Source: Wyeomyia smithii (taxonomy: Eukaryota; Arthropoda; Insecta; Diptera; Culicidae). From it: DNA of 64,000 nt. Both the position numbers and the translations under genes were made by a program. The notes under the pieces were generated by a model, which ran no database searches, was not told the origin of the DNA, and saw only the letters and a list, made by a program, of their open reading frames with translations. Shown one piece after another: positions 11,795 to 20,389 of this stretch (the first letter of the stretch is position 1; every line of letters begins with the position of its first letter). The stretch lies in the NCBI RefSeq assembly GCF_029784165.1, contig NC_073695.1, positions 210,757,781 to 210,821,780 of the forward strand, written 5' to 3'.

Positions 11795-11805
11795 GCATGA
11801 CTACA
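11614..11805. repeat. dispersed repeat family D, partial copy 2 (inner part)
   Basis: Matches 17768-17950 closely (GAGAGAGATTTCAGATTTCA, CACCAGATAAAAATCGTCCG, TCTTCTAGCATGTGCGTTGA). It continues the copy interrupted by the 180-bp arm. Confidence 0.75.
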
Positions 11806-12755
11806 GGTCCATCAAAACTAATAGACATGCTGCAATAATAAGCAGAAACTTTTACCTCAAACTGTGTAATTCTGAGTTTGAAATTCGACTATTGGATATT
11901 AAACTAGAAATTTCTAATACGAATTTGAAATTTAAAATCTATTTCCAAAATACTCTGATAAAGTCAGATAGACGTCCAGAATCTGCTATATGAAATAAGA
12001 TCACACAATTCAAACTACAGGCAAAATCTCTGACAAACTTTAAATTTGAAATACAAAATTTTAAATCTAGATTCAAAAATTCATGAAGTCGCAAATTAAC
12101 TAACCTAAGCTTTGAATTCGGGGTCCTTAATCGTACTAATTGTGGGTCAAGATTTACGTTCAAAAGATAGCTGTTTTCACCTTAGATGGAAATTATTGAG
12201 ATTATTACATTTCAAACTTACTGACAAAAATAAGTAAATATGCAGTATTCAACACTTGTACTTGAAATGCTCTCTGAATGTAACGATAATAGTACAAATT
12301 TTCCTCTCATCATGTCTGATCAAGACCGCCCGTGATGGGTTGCCATTTCCTTTGTTTTGCTCGTACTCATACCCACTAGCATGGCGATACCCTATGCCTG
12401 TCAGTACATCCCGCGTTCTGAATAGAACATTGCGCGTTCACGGTTGGTGGCTTGGAATCCGTAATCGTCCTGTGCAGCGAAAAGCAGCCATCATTAGTAT
12501 TCATCAAGTGTTGAGCTTGGTTTTATGCGATGAAGCTGCTAAATTATTCGTAGCATTATTCAACGCCACCGCATGCATGTATGAGCTGGCTGAGAGTTTT
12601 GCAGTTCGGTTGAAATCTCGAGATTCACTCCACGAGTTCAGTACAGACCGGTGCATCAGCGCTCATACATAATTTGGCAGCTCCGACGGTAATGTACTGT
12701 CAGTGCCGACATAGTTATCGTCCGTGACTCGGAATGGTTCGCATAGAGCGGCAAC
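11806..12755. other. sequence between the inverted arms
   Basis: The first ~430 bp are AT-rich with repeated GAAATT/AAATTTGAAA phrases. The second half (12256-12672) holds a 138-residue plus-strand frame with no recognisable domain. It may be chance. If the arms pair in RNA, this is the loop. Confidence 0.3.
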
Positions 12756-12893
12756 ATGAGCTTACTCAGGCACGCAATCGCTCGAAACCCCATCACTGCA
12801 TCACAGCCGAGTGGAGACAATGAAGAACCTGTTCATCTGCCACCACCCAATCCAAAATTGCCACCCGAACAAACCATTTGCTCATTTGCATAA
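12756..12893 (+). CDS. hypothetical 45-residue frame in the right arm
   Basis: Begins MSLLRHAIARNPITAS and ends PPEQTICSFA before TAA (12891-12893). It differs from the left-arm peptide mainly near its start (MSLLRHAI versus ELLRHALA). It is rich in proline near the C-terminus, with no recognised domain. An AT-rich tail containing ATTTAATTACAATAATAACA follows the stop in both copies. It is probably a duplicated fragment of a longer protein rather than a gene. Confidence 0.3.
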   Translation: MSLLRHAIARNPITASQPSGDNEEPVHLPPPNPKLPPEQTICSFA

Positions 12894-12936
12894 TTAATAG
12901 ACATTTAATTACAATAATAACAAAATTTATGGTAAA
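12756..12936. repeat. right arm of the 180-bp inverted duplication
   Basis: Inverted copy of 11434-11613, ending ATTTATGGTAAA. Both arms begin with TA next to CCATAAATTTTG, which could be TA target sites. A complete short frame lies in it on the plus strand. Confidence 0.8.
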
Positions 12937-14590
12937 TTTAAACCATTTTCACACCCTTTAATTCGTTATTTATTATCCAACTGAGTGACAGCTCGACGGT
13001 CGGAATTTATGGGCCACCAGGAACCAGGGCCTACGCCGATGACCATTAGTCCTTCGCAAAGGAAATTATTTGCACTTTTAGACCCATAAATTATGTCCGT
13101 TACCGGTGGAACTGAATAACCACACGGGAAAATCTGGTGACATTATTTTATGGCTGTTTAAACCTGTCTGCCTGTAGAAGCTACTATTCTACCTCTGTTT
13201 GATATGAATTTTTACCAATCAAAAAATTAGAATATAAAAATATTTTACAAGAGCTCAGTCGAAACAAAATAGAAACAATTAATGACCAACTTGCGTGTTG
13301 TTTTAGTATGCTCAATTTACATATCATTACCGGAGCATCATCCGATAGCTGGTTGATAAGGCTCGCTTTCACGGTAATTGAAGGGGCAGTTCATACGCGT
13401 TTAGAGCTCATAAAAAAGCGTCAAGTCATTTGAACTAACACCGAACTGAATGCCAGTCAGGGTGTGAAAAACTCAATTGAAATGAAACGAATCGCGTGCA
13501 TTGTTTCGATGCTTTTTGTTTTACGGTTCAGTTGTAAACGCACTAATGTGAAGCATATTTTACGCCATGTGGGGACAGCTGACAAATGGACTGATGTTAT
13601 CGAGTTATGTTAATTTTTACGATGTCACATTAGCGCAGTGTTTTTTTTCTGATGAGGTCATGAATGATGCATTGAGTGCGTTATTGTCTTTTAAAATATT
13701 TTTATTTTTCGATACATGTAACATTAATATGCATCATACTACATCTTGAAAATCAGTTCACGGTAATCGTGTGTCAAATACTATTACCAAGAAGTTCTAC
13801 CACGAAAATCCTGAACCCTACTTAATCACCCTACTCGCCGCACATATCAACCGACCCATCAGATTTAATTCGTAAATAATTAATCCACTGATATGAATCC
13901 CAAATTAAGTACTCTGCACGGCGCGATTCCTTCAGCCGGAAAACCACATCGGTGCAAGTCTATTCATCTTTTTCCCTAGAACGAGAGCGGAAGGGGATAC
14001 CGCTGCCACATCCCGTCCATTTACCGCCCCACTGGGTCCGGACTTCACATCATAATCATAACTTTGTCCGAGAGTGATGTTTACTTTCCCGGTGCTCCTC
14101 CGGGTGTACGCTCTTCGGCTACGGGGGGAAAGGGCAGCAAATTTCATTAATCTCATACGGAATTCCTGCCAGGCCAAGCCAGGCCCGTGTAATAAAACCT
14201 GCTCCGGTAAACTCGCGTACAAACTTCTGCCGAAGCGGTATGATGATAAATTATGGAGCGAAATTATACGTCACTGGCTGTGGTCCTCACGAGCTGAATG
14301 AATAGCCGAATTTGCAGATCATGTTGCGGAGAACTTTCTTCCCGGTAATGTGAGGAAAAGTTTTTTCTCTTCTTCGAGCGTTTGTTTTTCATATCTTGTA
14401 TACCTACATCTTGGGAGGGGATTTCACTGTTGAAGCCTATGCCATATTATACGTGCTTGGCACCGAATTCGAAGCTGTATCAGTTACATACATTGATTAC
14501 AGAGCTGATGCAAACGAAATACATGATTGTAGATATAGCGCCATTAGAGGTTTACAATTGTTATTCAATAATGAGATAAAACGAACAAAA
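12937..14590. other. unassigned, probably single-copy sequence
   Basis: Base composition is more balanced at 12960-13150 and 13920-14300 than in the surrounding repeats. No domain-bearing frame is found. Overlapping frames on both strands at 13932-14301 have no recognised similarity. Confidence 0.3.
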
Positions 14591-14598
14591 AGTAATTA

Positions 14599-15028
14599 CA
14601 GGTCGGACTCGATTATCCGGAACATCAAAAAAATTTCATTCCGGTTAATCGAGTATTCCGGATAATCGAATCACAGAATAATATTCAAATTTGCGTTTAC
14701 CGAACATAAAATAAATATTTCCTTCTTTTTATTTTACATGTATTGGCATAACCAGAAATTATTTCTGAGGCGAAAAGGGGTGAATTCTCGAGAAGCATGA
14801 AAAAATAAATTGGACATTGATTATTTTCACTCATTTCGAACATATCCCGAACATGCCAGGAGTTGCATGAATGGTAACAAATATGCCAGAAGGGATGATA
14901 AACGTAAAATTCCAGATTAAAAATTGAAAACGAACACCAAAAAAATAAAATTCCAGATAATCGAGTCTAAATTTACGGATAATCGTGTCTCCGGTTAATC
15001 GAGTCTCCGGATAATCGAGTCCGACCTA
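14599..15028. mobile_element. non-autonomous TA-flanked DNA transposon (family ATCCGG), copy 2
   Basis: The left end CAGGTCGGACTCGATTATCC is mirrored by GGATAATCGAGTCCGACCT at the right end. TA flanks both ends (14597-14598 and 15029-15030). Extra inward copies of the ATCGAGT/ATTCCGGATAATC phrase stack at both ends, giving compound terminal repeats. It is 430 bp with no transposase. It shares ends with 9384-10145. Confidence 0.85.
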
Positions 15029-15074
15029 TACTTAAAGAAATTAGCAAAAATAAAAAATACCTCACAGTATTTCA

Positions 15075-15545
15075 TGTAACAAACCATACACACTTGTTCC
15101 TGGTACCAAAAGCATCTTCTGTTGTTGGTTTGATAGAATTTAATACAGCTCTGATAATTAAAAGCAATCCACACAAACTTGTGTGTGGCCCCAACAACAG
15201 ATTTAGTTTTTGTTGGTTTAATCCGGTCGAAAAAAAAAATAACAAAAATGAAAATGTGATACCATGCGTTACTCTCAAGTGAGCACTATAAATTTGTGAG
15301 TGGCCCGAGTGGCCTTCCGGTGGAACGTCAGTATAAATCAGAACCACATCTTGCTGCATTATATTTGGTAGACCACTGAAATATACCACTCACTGGGAGT
15401 GGCCTAAACAGCATTTGTCTGTTGGTTAGAATCGGTCTAAAATTGGGATGTTGAGCAGTCTTGTGGTCTAGAGAAGTAAACCACACACACTTGCGCGTGG
15501 TCCCTACAGCATTACTCATGTCTGCTAGTTTAAAACTGTACAAAA
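15075..15545. repeat. degenerate tandem repeat, about 100-bp unit with internal hairpins
   Basis: Phrases of the form ACCACACACACTTG-GTGTGTGGCCCCAACAGCA followed by TCTGTTGGTTTGAATCGGTC recur about five times (near 15080, 15165, 15280, 15370 and 15475) in the same orientation. The CACACAA/TTGTGTGTGG core is self-complementary. The family is not recognised. Confidence 0.6.
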
Positions 15546-15629
15546 AAAACTAAATGTGCATCTCTAATCAGCAAACTGAACGGAGAATGAACCGGTAATA
15601 GTCCAATAGCGACGAGTAAAAAGTATAGG

Positions 15630-16585
15630 GGAGAGGGGGGCAGTTCAGACATTTTTTTACCATGATTTTTAATATTTTTTTGTTATCTTTTAAAAAAATC
15701 AGTATTCATCCTGGCTGTTGCTTGGACATTACAGTATCATATAAGCGTGAGTGTGCGATGATACGATTTCGATTGATTTATTTGAATTTTTCAAAATTGC
15801 TTTTTTGTCCGAATGTGCCCCGTGTGTGGGGTAGTTTCGGACAGTCTTGGGGCACTTTCGGACAGTGTTGAAAAACTTTTCTAATGAAAATTTTGTGTTT
15901 TTAACTGTTTCTTCCATATAAACAGAGACTGAATCAGATGCTTTGCAAACTTCGAAACCCATCCTTTTAGTTCGAGTTGATTTCATAAAATAAAAATCGA
16001 GCAAACTGGCTATGTGGGGAAAAGGATACAAGAACTATGCAATTTTCTCGGCAATATTTGTTTGGTTCGAAGAACAATGGCATTTGTGATTGTCAAGCAA
16101 CAGCAAAAAAGGTTAACTTACGCTGCTTTCAGGAACTTTATTCAAGTGTTCCAGAACATTGAGAAACAATTTTCCAATCGCCTTGGCATACTGTACGTCA
16201 ATCCATAATTCATATGGCAACTTTCGATCAAATATTACTCTAGAAATGTTTCTTCCACGTTCGTAAATACTTGTTGATCTGAGTTTTTGGACGAGAAGCT
16301 TTCTGATTTTTCCGTTTTTTTCGTTTCTTTTTCAGATGACAGACCAAGGTACTTCTTTTAATTCCGCAGTCATTAGAAGCGTGTTTCAAAGACATTGTTA
16401 GAAACTCTTCCCAGCTCATCTTCGTTGATGCTTGCTCTATCGGTTTTCCTTTTGTAGTTCCGAACCATTTTCAGGACTGAGAATCAGTCTAAATCGATAT
16501 TTGTTAATAAACAACAATCAAACACAAATTTGGTAAATGTCCGAATGTGCCCCATGAACGATGTCCGAATGTGACAGTTGGTTCG
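15630..16585 (-). mobile_element. degraded pogo/Tigger-like DNA transposon
   Basis: The region is bounded by clusters of TCCGAATGTGCCCC-type phrases (15805-15865 and 16540-16580). It contains a minus-strand psq-type helix-turn-helix relic at 16240-16468. Boundaries are approximate and I could not define terminal repeats or a target duplication. An open stretch near 16100-16210 on the minus strand (LPYELWIDVQYAKAIGKL) may be a further transposase remnant. Confidence 0.5.
16240..16468 (-). pseudogene. HTH_psq DNA-binding domain of a pogo-type transposase, frameshifted
   Basis: The minus strand opens with MVRNYKRKTDRASINEDEL, the usual start of pogo/Tigger and Pipsqueak-type HTH domains (YKRKT followed by acidic and helical residues). 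The second half of the fold, SLKHASNDCGIKRSTLVCHL followed by lysines, appears in a shifted frame: the A...G...STL..HLKK pattern is the recognition helix. A frameshift lies between the two halves near 16405, and a stop follows at 16240-16242. Most of the DDE catalytic domain is missing. The domain would bind the element's own terminal repeats in a live copy; here it is dead. An alternative is a relic of a host Pipsqueak-like gene. Confidence 0.7.
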
Positions 16586-16589
16586 TAAT

Positions 16590-17230
16590 TCATTCTGCAA
16601 AGCTACTGCAAACCAATCACGGGTGCTGAATTTTCTTACTAAAACGCTTACAAATTGTAGAAGTAAATAGCACTCCGTTTCTTGATAGTTAACTCACGTT
16701 TGCAGTAGCACTCAGAGGTGGAAAACTCATTTTTACTACATCAATTGAAAATATATGGAAGACAGCAAGATATTTGAAATCACCGTCTGCTGCAGCTCTG
16801 CTTACTGCTGATCGATCCAGTTCCCAGTAAATCATCCTCTTGCAATAGTGATCGGATATACCGCAGCCGCTGCTGTCACCAATATTGCTACCTGCTGCCG
16901 TTATCAGCTGCTACTAAGTTGGAACAGTTCTTCCCACCATCCATTAGTAAACTAATTGATTTGAGCAGAAACAGGCTTTTATACAGTCCGAATAGTGCGT
17001 TCTCCGTTAACTAGGAATGATATTCTGTCGGTCGTGTTAGGAAGAGTAAGCATTGAACGACCAATCAGAGGTTGAGTTCTGCGTCTGAATAAGGCTACAC
17101 AATTTTCAATAGTACAATAGTTCGAACAATTAAATTACTTCTTTTGCACTTGGGCGAATGCGTATATGATTTTCCTATCAATTGCTAAAAAAAATGATCG
17201 AAATTGGATGGATACTGACGTCTTACGTAT
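16590..17230. other. unassigned sequence
   Basis: No coding domain. A CTGCTG/CCGCTG-rich patch lies at 16790-16915. Confidence 0.3.
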
Positions 17231-17231
17231 C

Positions 17232-17356
17232 CTCCCAGCTGATCTCGAGGTACGATGCTGGCCTAACAAGCCAGTCGTCGTATGGTCCCGTCGAGTCCCG
17301 TCTCGGGAGAGACTGTTAGTGTCAGTAGAATCGTAGCGCTAGCCCCGCAATTGTCC
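17232..17356 (+). repeat. tRNA-like SINE (family A), 3'-truncated copy
   Basis: Carries the tRNA-like head (GCTGGCCTAACAAGCCAGTC, anticodon-arm-like with a seven-base loop) and the body phrase GCTAGCCCCGCAATTGTCCT shared with 20158-20372. It stops where dispersed repeat D begins, so the tail is lost. Confidence 0.75.
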
Positions 17357-17950
17357 TACGTGTAGCAATGCTTCCACCATACTGCTTCTTTCTCTACTCC
17401 GAAGCGTCTCAACCAACTTACAGAGAGACACACACACTTCCGGCTCACCCCAAATCTGATAGAAACACGAGGGGTGAATCACTCTACAGAGAATACGCAG
17501 AAGTACACCACAGTGTTCCCTGGCGAGTAGTCCGGAAAGTAAAAAAAACCTACTGGGCAAAAGTGTAGTCCTCGTGTAGCTACACTGCAAAAACGAATCC
17601 GACATAAGTAAACTCGACTGGCACGAGCAACGCAGTCTATTTTTTTCTACCAATCTCTTTTCCTCTTCTGCCATGCTCAAAAAACAAACTGTAAAAGCAA
17701 CGCTCTGCTCTGTTATAATTGTGCGTATGACCATACGTGTGAGAAAGTACACCATAGTTCAGCGTCCCGCAAGAGAGAGATTTCAGATTTCACCGCGGTG
17801 CTTTCTGGAAGCTCACCAGATAAAAATCGTCCGTCGTTCTCTTCTAGCATGTGCGTTGATTTGCTCTTTAGTGTGAGAGTAGTTGTTTCCCCAGTGCAAG
17901 TATGTTCTCCTGCACCCTAGAGATATTCTCAGGAGAAAATACAAGCATGC
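17354..17950. repeat. dispersed repeat family D, longest copy
   Basis: About 600 bp that include, in order, the segments found separately at 6885-7090, 11225-11435 and 11614-11805. A minus-strand frame (17339-17755) begins an open stretch with MAEEEKRLVEKNRL, and another minus frame carries MLEENDGRFLSGELPE. Neither has a recognised domain. No terminal repeats or target duplication were found. Confidence 0.7.
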
Positions 17951-18639
17951 CCCTATATATGATGCCATAAGACGTAAGTGTACGTCAAAAAGATAACGCC
18001 ATTTTTGCTAGATCAAATTTGTTGATCCCTGGGTAACCATGGAATGAATTGGTTTTTGGAAAAGACGAAATTTCTGCAATTCTTGATGGTTGGACTATAT
18101 CTCTGAAATTCGTTATGAATCCTTCTACAAACAGCACTTTTTTATAAGGACAAATTAAAGGGCTCTCATTTGAAGTGATCAGAAGTTTTTCCGCCATTTT
18201 GGATTATATCAGATCAGATTTAGCACATACCACGCAACGTAGTAGCCATTAGAAGAAACTTTTTCCTCCAGTGTTATTATTTGGAATGCGACAAATTTCT
18301 GGATAATAAATCAAGAATTGCTATCAACTAAGTTTGGCGGGTAATGCATGGAATTTACGAGAATGCGAAAACTGAACAAAAACAGAACGAAAGAAAAATC
18401 TTTTTCCAGACGAGACTTGCACGTGAACCCACAATTTCCTATGTTTCCGGCATGGTATTTTAGCAGTGAAGCGGGCAATGTATATATTTTACGATAATGC
18501 GAAAAATAAACAAGACCAGAAAGTGTACCTTAGACTTGGAAAACATTTTCATCATCCATCCAATAAAATTAGTTTATGGAGTAATTTTCAGCATAACGGA
18601 GCTCTTCCGTCAAACGTGTTTTTGCTATTTGTCAGGCAG
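17951..18639. other. unassigned sequence with a local duplication
   Basis: Two diverged copies of a phrase GCGGG(T/C)AATG...TTACGA(G/T)AATGCGAAAA...ACAA lie near 18335 and 18475. No gene is seen. Confidence 0.35.
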
Positions 18640-18641
18640 TA

Positions 18642-19368
18642 CACGGAAAACGAAAAGTACCCATTTTCATGTTGATTTAACTCAACGGGTCGTTCCGTGC
18701 AGGAAGCCAATTTTAAGTAGTTGCGGATTAATTCAATAGAAGGTACATAGCTTAAAGAGTAGTAATACGTCAAAAATGCCCAACGTTTAGTTCAATCTTC
18801 TAAACTATGCTTTGGGTAGATTTCAGTTAACTTCATTCGATTGAATTAATATTAGGTAAAAATGCGGATAATTGAAAAATTATCTATAAAATTTATCTCA
18901 AAACTTTCTCAAGTACCTTCCAATTTGGGGTAACTGGCTTAATTAATTTCCCCTTTAAGCGCCTCCGTTTCTAGCTCCATTCTCACAATGCAATGTTTAT
19001 TTTCTTTTCAATTGACGGTTATCATTTAAAAACAGAAGAACAGAAGCACGTTCGTCACTTAAAATCACCAACTTAAAACCAAAACTACCAATATCAAAGA
19101 AATCTCTGCCACTTCCGCGAAATTAATTTCATCACGCGTGTTATGAATTTTTCAACCAGTTTGATTTTTCATCCAATATTGGGTTCAAACTACTCAATGT
19201 TGAATTTTCGTCAAAACACCCTCATTGAGTAAAAGCATGTGTAAAATCAATTAAGTTGAAATGAATCAGCGCATTGCATTGCAAAACTACCCAACACATG
19301 AGTTGTATAAGGTTTACATCATTTCAGGTAGTTTGTACCCTCCGGTTGGGTAGATTTTGTTTTCCGTG
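18642..19368. mobile_element. TA-flanked MITE with CACGGAAAAC ends
   Basis: The left end is CACGGAAAACGAAAAGTACCC and the inverted right end is CACGGAAAACAAAATCTACCC. TA lies just outside both (18640-18641 and 19369-19370). It is 727 bp with no transposase. Inner repeats of an ACTACCCA/TTGGGTAG phrase occur in the right half. It fits a Tc1/mariner-type non-autonomous element. Confidence 0.75.
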
Positions 19369-19409
19369 TAAGTGCTGGTCGATTTCGATACATCTGAAAC
19401 GTGATGAAC

Positions 19410-19745
19410 CAAGCTGGCATGTGGTAAACAAACCGGTGTGACAAGAAAGGCCAGAAACCTTCAAAGACGCTGAATTGGAGGATTTACTCGATGAGAATCC
19501 ATGCTAAATTCAGGACTGCTAACTTCGGTATAAGGAGTTACCTGCCAAACCATATCCAAGCGATTGCATGCTTTGGAGATGATAAAAATTTGGTTCCATA
19601 TTATTTGCAGCCAAGGGAAGTTGAACGTCGTTTTTTTGCCTATTAACAACTACTCCAGCGGTGAATAAGGAAGGGTTTTCTTCATCGTATTGTAACCGGT
19701 GATGAAAAATGGATTTATTTGATTTAAAACACTTCACCAAAAAAA
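19410..19745 (+). pseudogene. mariner-type transposase relic
   Basis: Scattered frames give mariner landmarks in order: ETFKDAELEDLLDENPC (second helix-turn-helix linker region), a KELPAKPYPSDCM region, and FLHRIVTGDEKWIY, where the first catalytic aspartate of the DDD triad lies in the TGDEKW motif. At least three stops or frameshifts break it, and the C-terminal two thirds of the catalytic domain are missing after 19745. It lies directly beside the MITE ending at 19368, but the terminal repeats cannot be tied to it. Confidence 0.8.
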
Positions 19746-20140
19746 ATTACTATATAAAGCTTCTGTAGAGTTTGAATACTGGCACTTTTCTTATAGGGCA
19801 ACAGGGGTATTTTGGACCACTTTAGGAAGTGGTTGCACAATTTATTAAACAACACGATTATTTCGACAGAAACAACTATTCTGTTATACTGTTTTGAGAG
19901 CTAAATGTCTATTTAGAAAATTTGAAGCTAAAGGTCTTTTTTGAAATAATAATTTTACTCAGTCGAATAAAAAGTGCATCTAACTCCGGAATTTTTACAG
20001 ATATGGACAATTTCAATGATTGAAACGAAAACTCTGATTAGTTGTCTTACGAAAATCTAACATATCGTTCAACACATCAACACCTTTGAATAAACATAAA
20101 TCGAAAAAAAAATAACCAAAATTGCAACCATTCAGGTGCC
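19746..20140. other. unassigned AT-rich sequence
   Basis: No gene or element recognised. Confidence 0.3.
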
Positions 20141-20157
20141 ATTTGGGTGCTGAAGAA

Positions 20158-20372
20158 GTTACCTCTCCTAGCTGGTCTCAAGGTACGATGCTGGCCTAAC
20201 AAGCCAGTCGTCGTATGTTCGAGTCCCGGCTCAGGAGAAATTGTTGGTGTCCGTAGGATCGTTGCGCTAGCCCCGCAATTGTCCTGTACTTTATCAGTCG
20301 GCTGCGAAGTCTGTATGTAATAAACAGAAGGACGAGTTCCGATACGGAATGTAAGCACCAAGGCTTTGCTTT
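20158..20372 (+). repeat. tRNA-like SINE (family A), full copy
   Basis: It has A-box-like TGGTCTCAAGG and B-box-like GTTCGAGTCCC with an anticodon-stem-like CTGGCCTAACAAGCCAG between them, then a 150-bp body ending near AAGGCTTTGCTTTTTT. A perfect 16-bp target duplication, TTTGGGTGCTGAAGAA, flanks it (20142-20157 and 20373-20388), the mark of LINE-driven retroposition. The loop reads as a valine-type AAC anticodon, but the parent tRNA is an inference. Related copies lie at 17232, 24565 and 46203. Confidence 0.9.
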
Positions 20373-20389
20373 TTTGGGTGCTGAAGAAA

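Noticed and set aside
12256..12672. 138-residue plus-strand frame between the inverted arms
   Set aside because: No domain, no codon signature and no second copy; kept only in the description of the loop.
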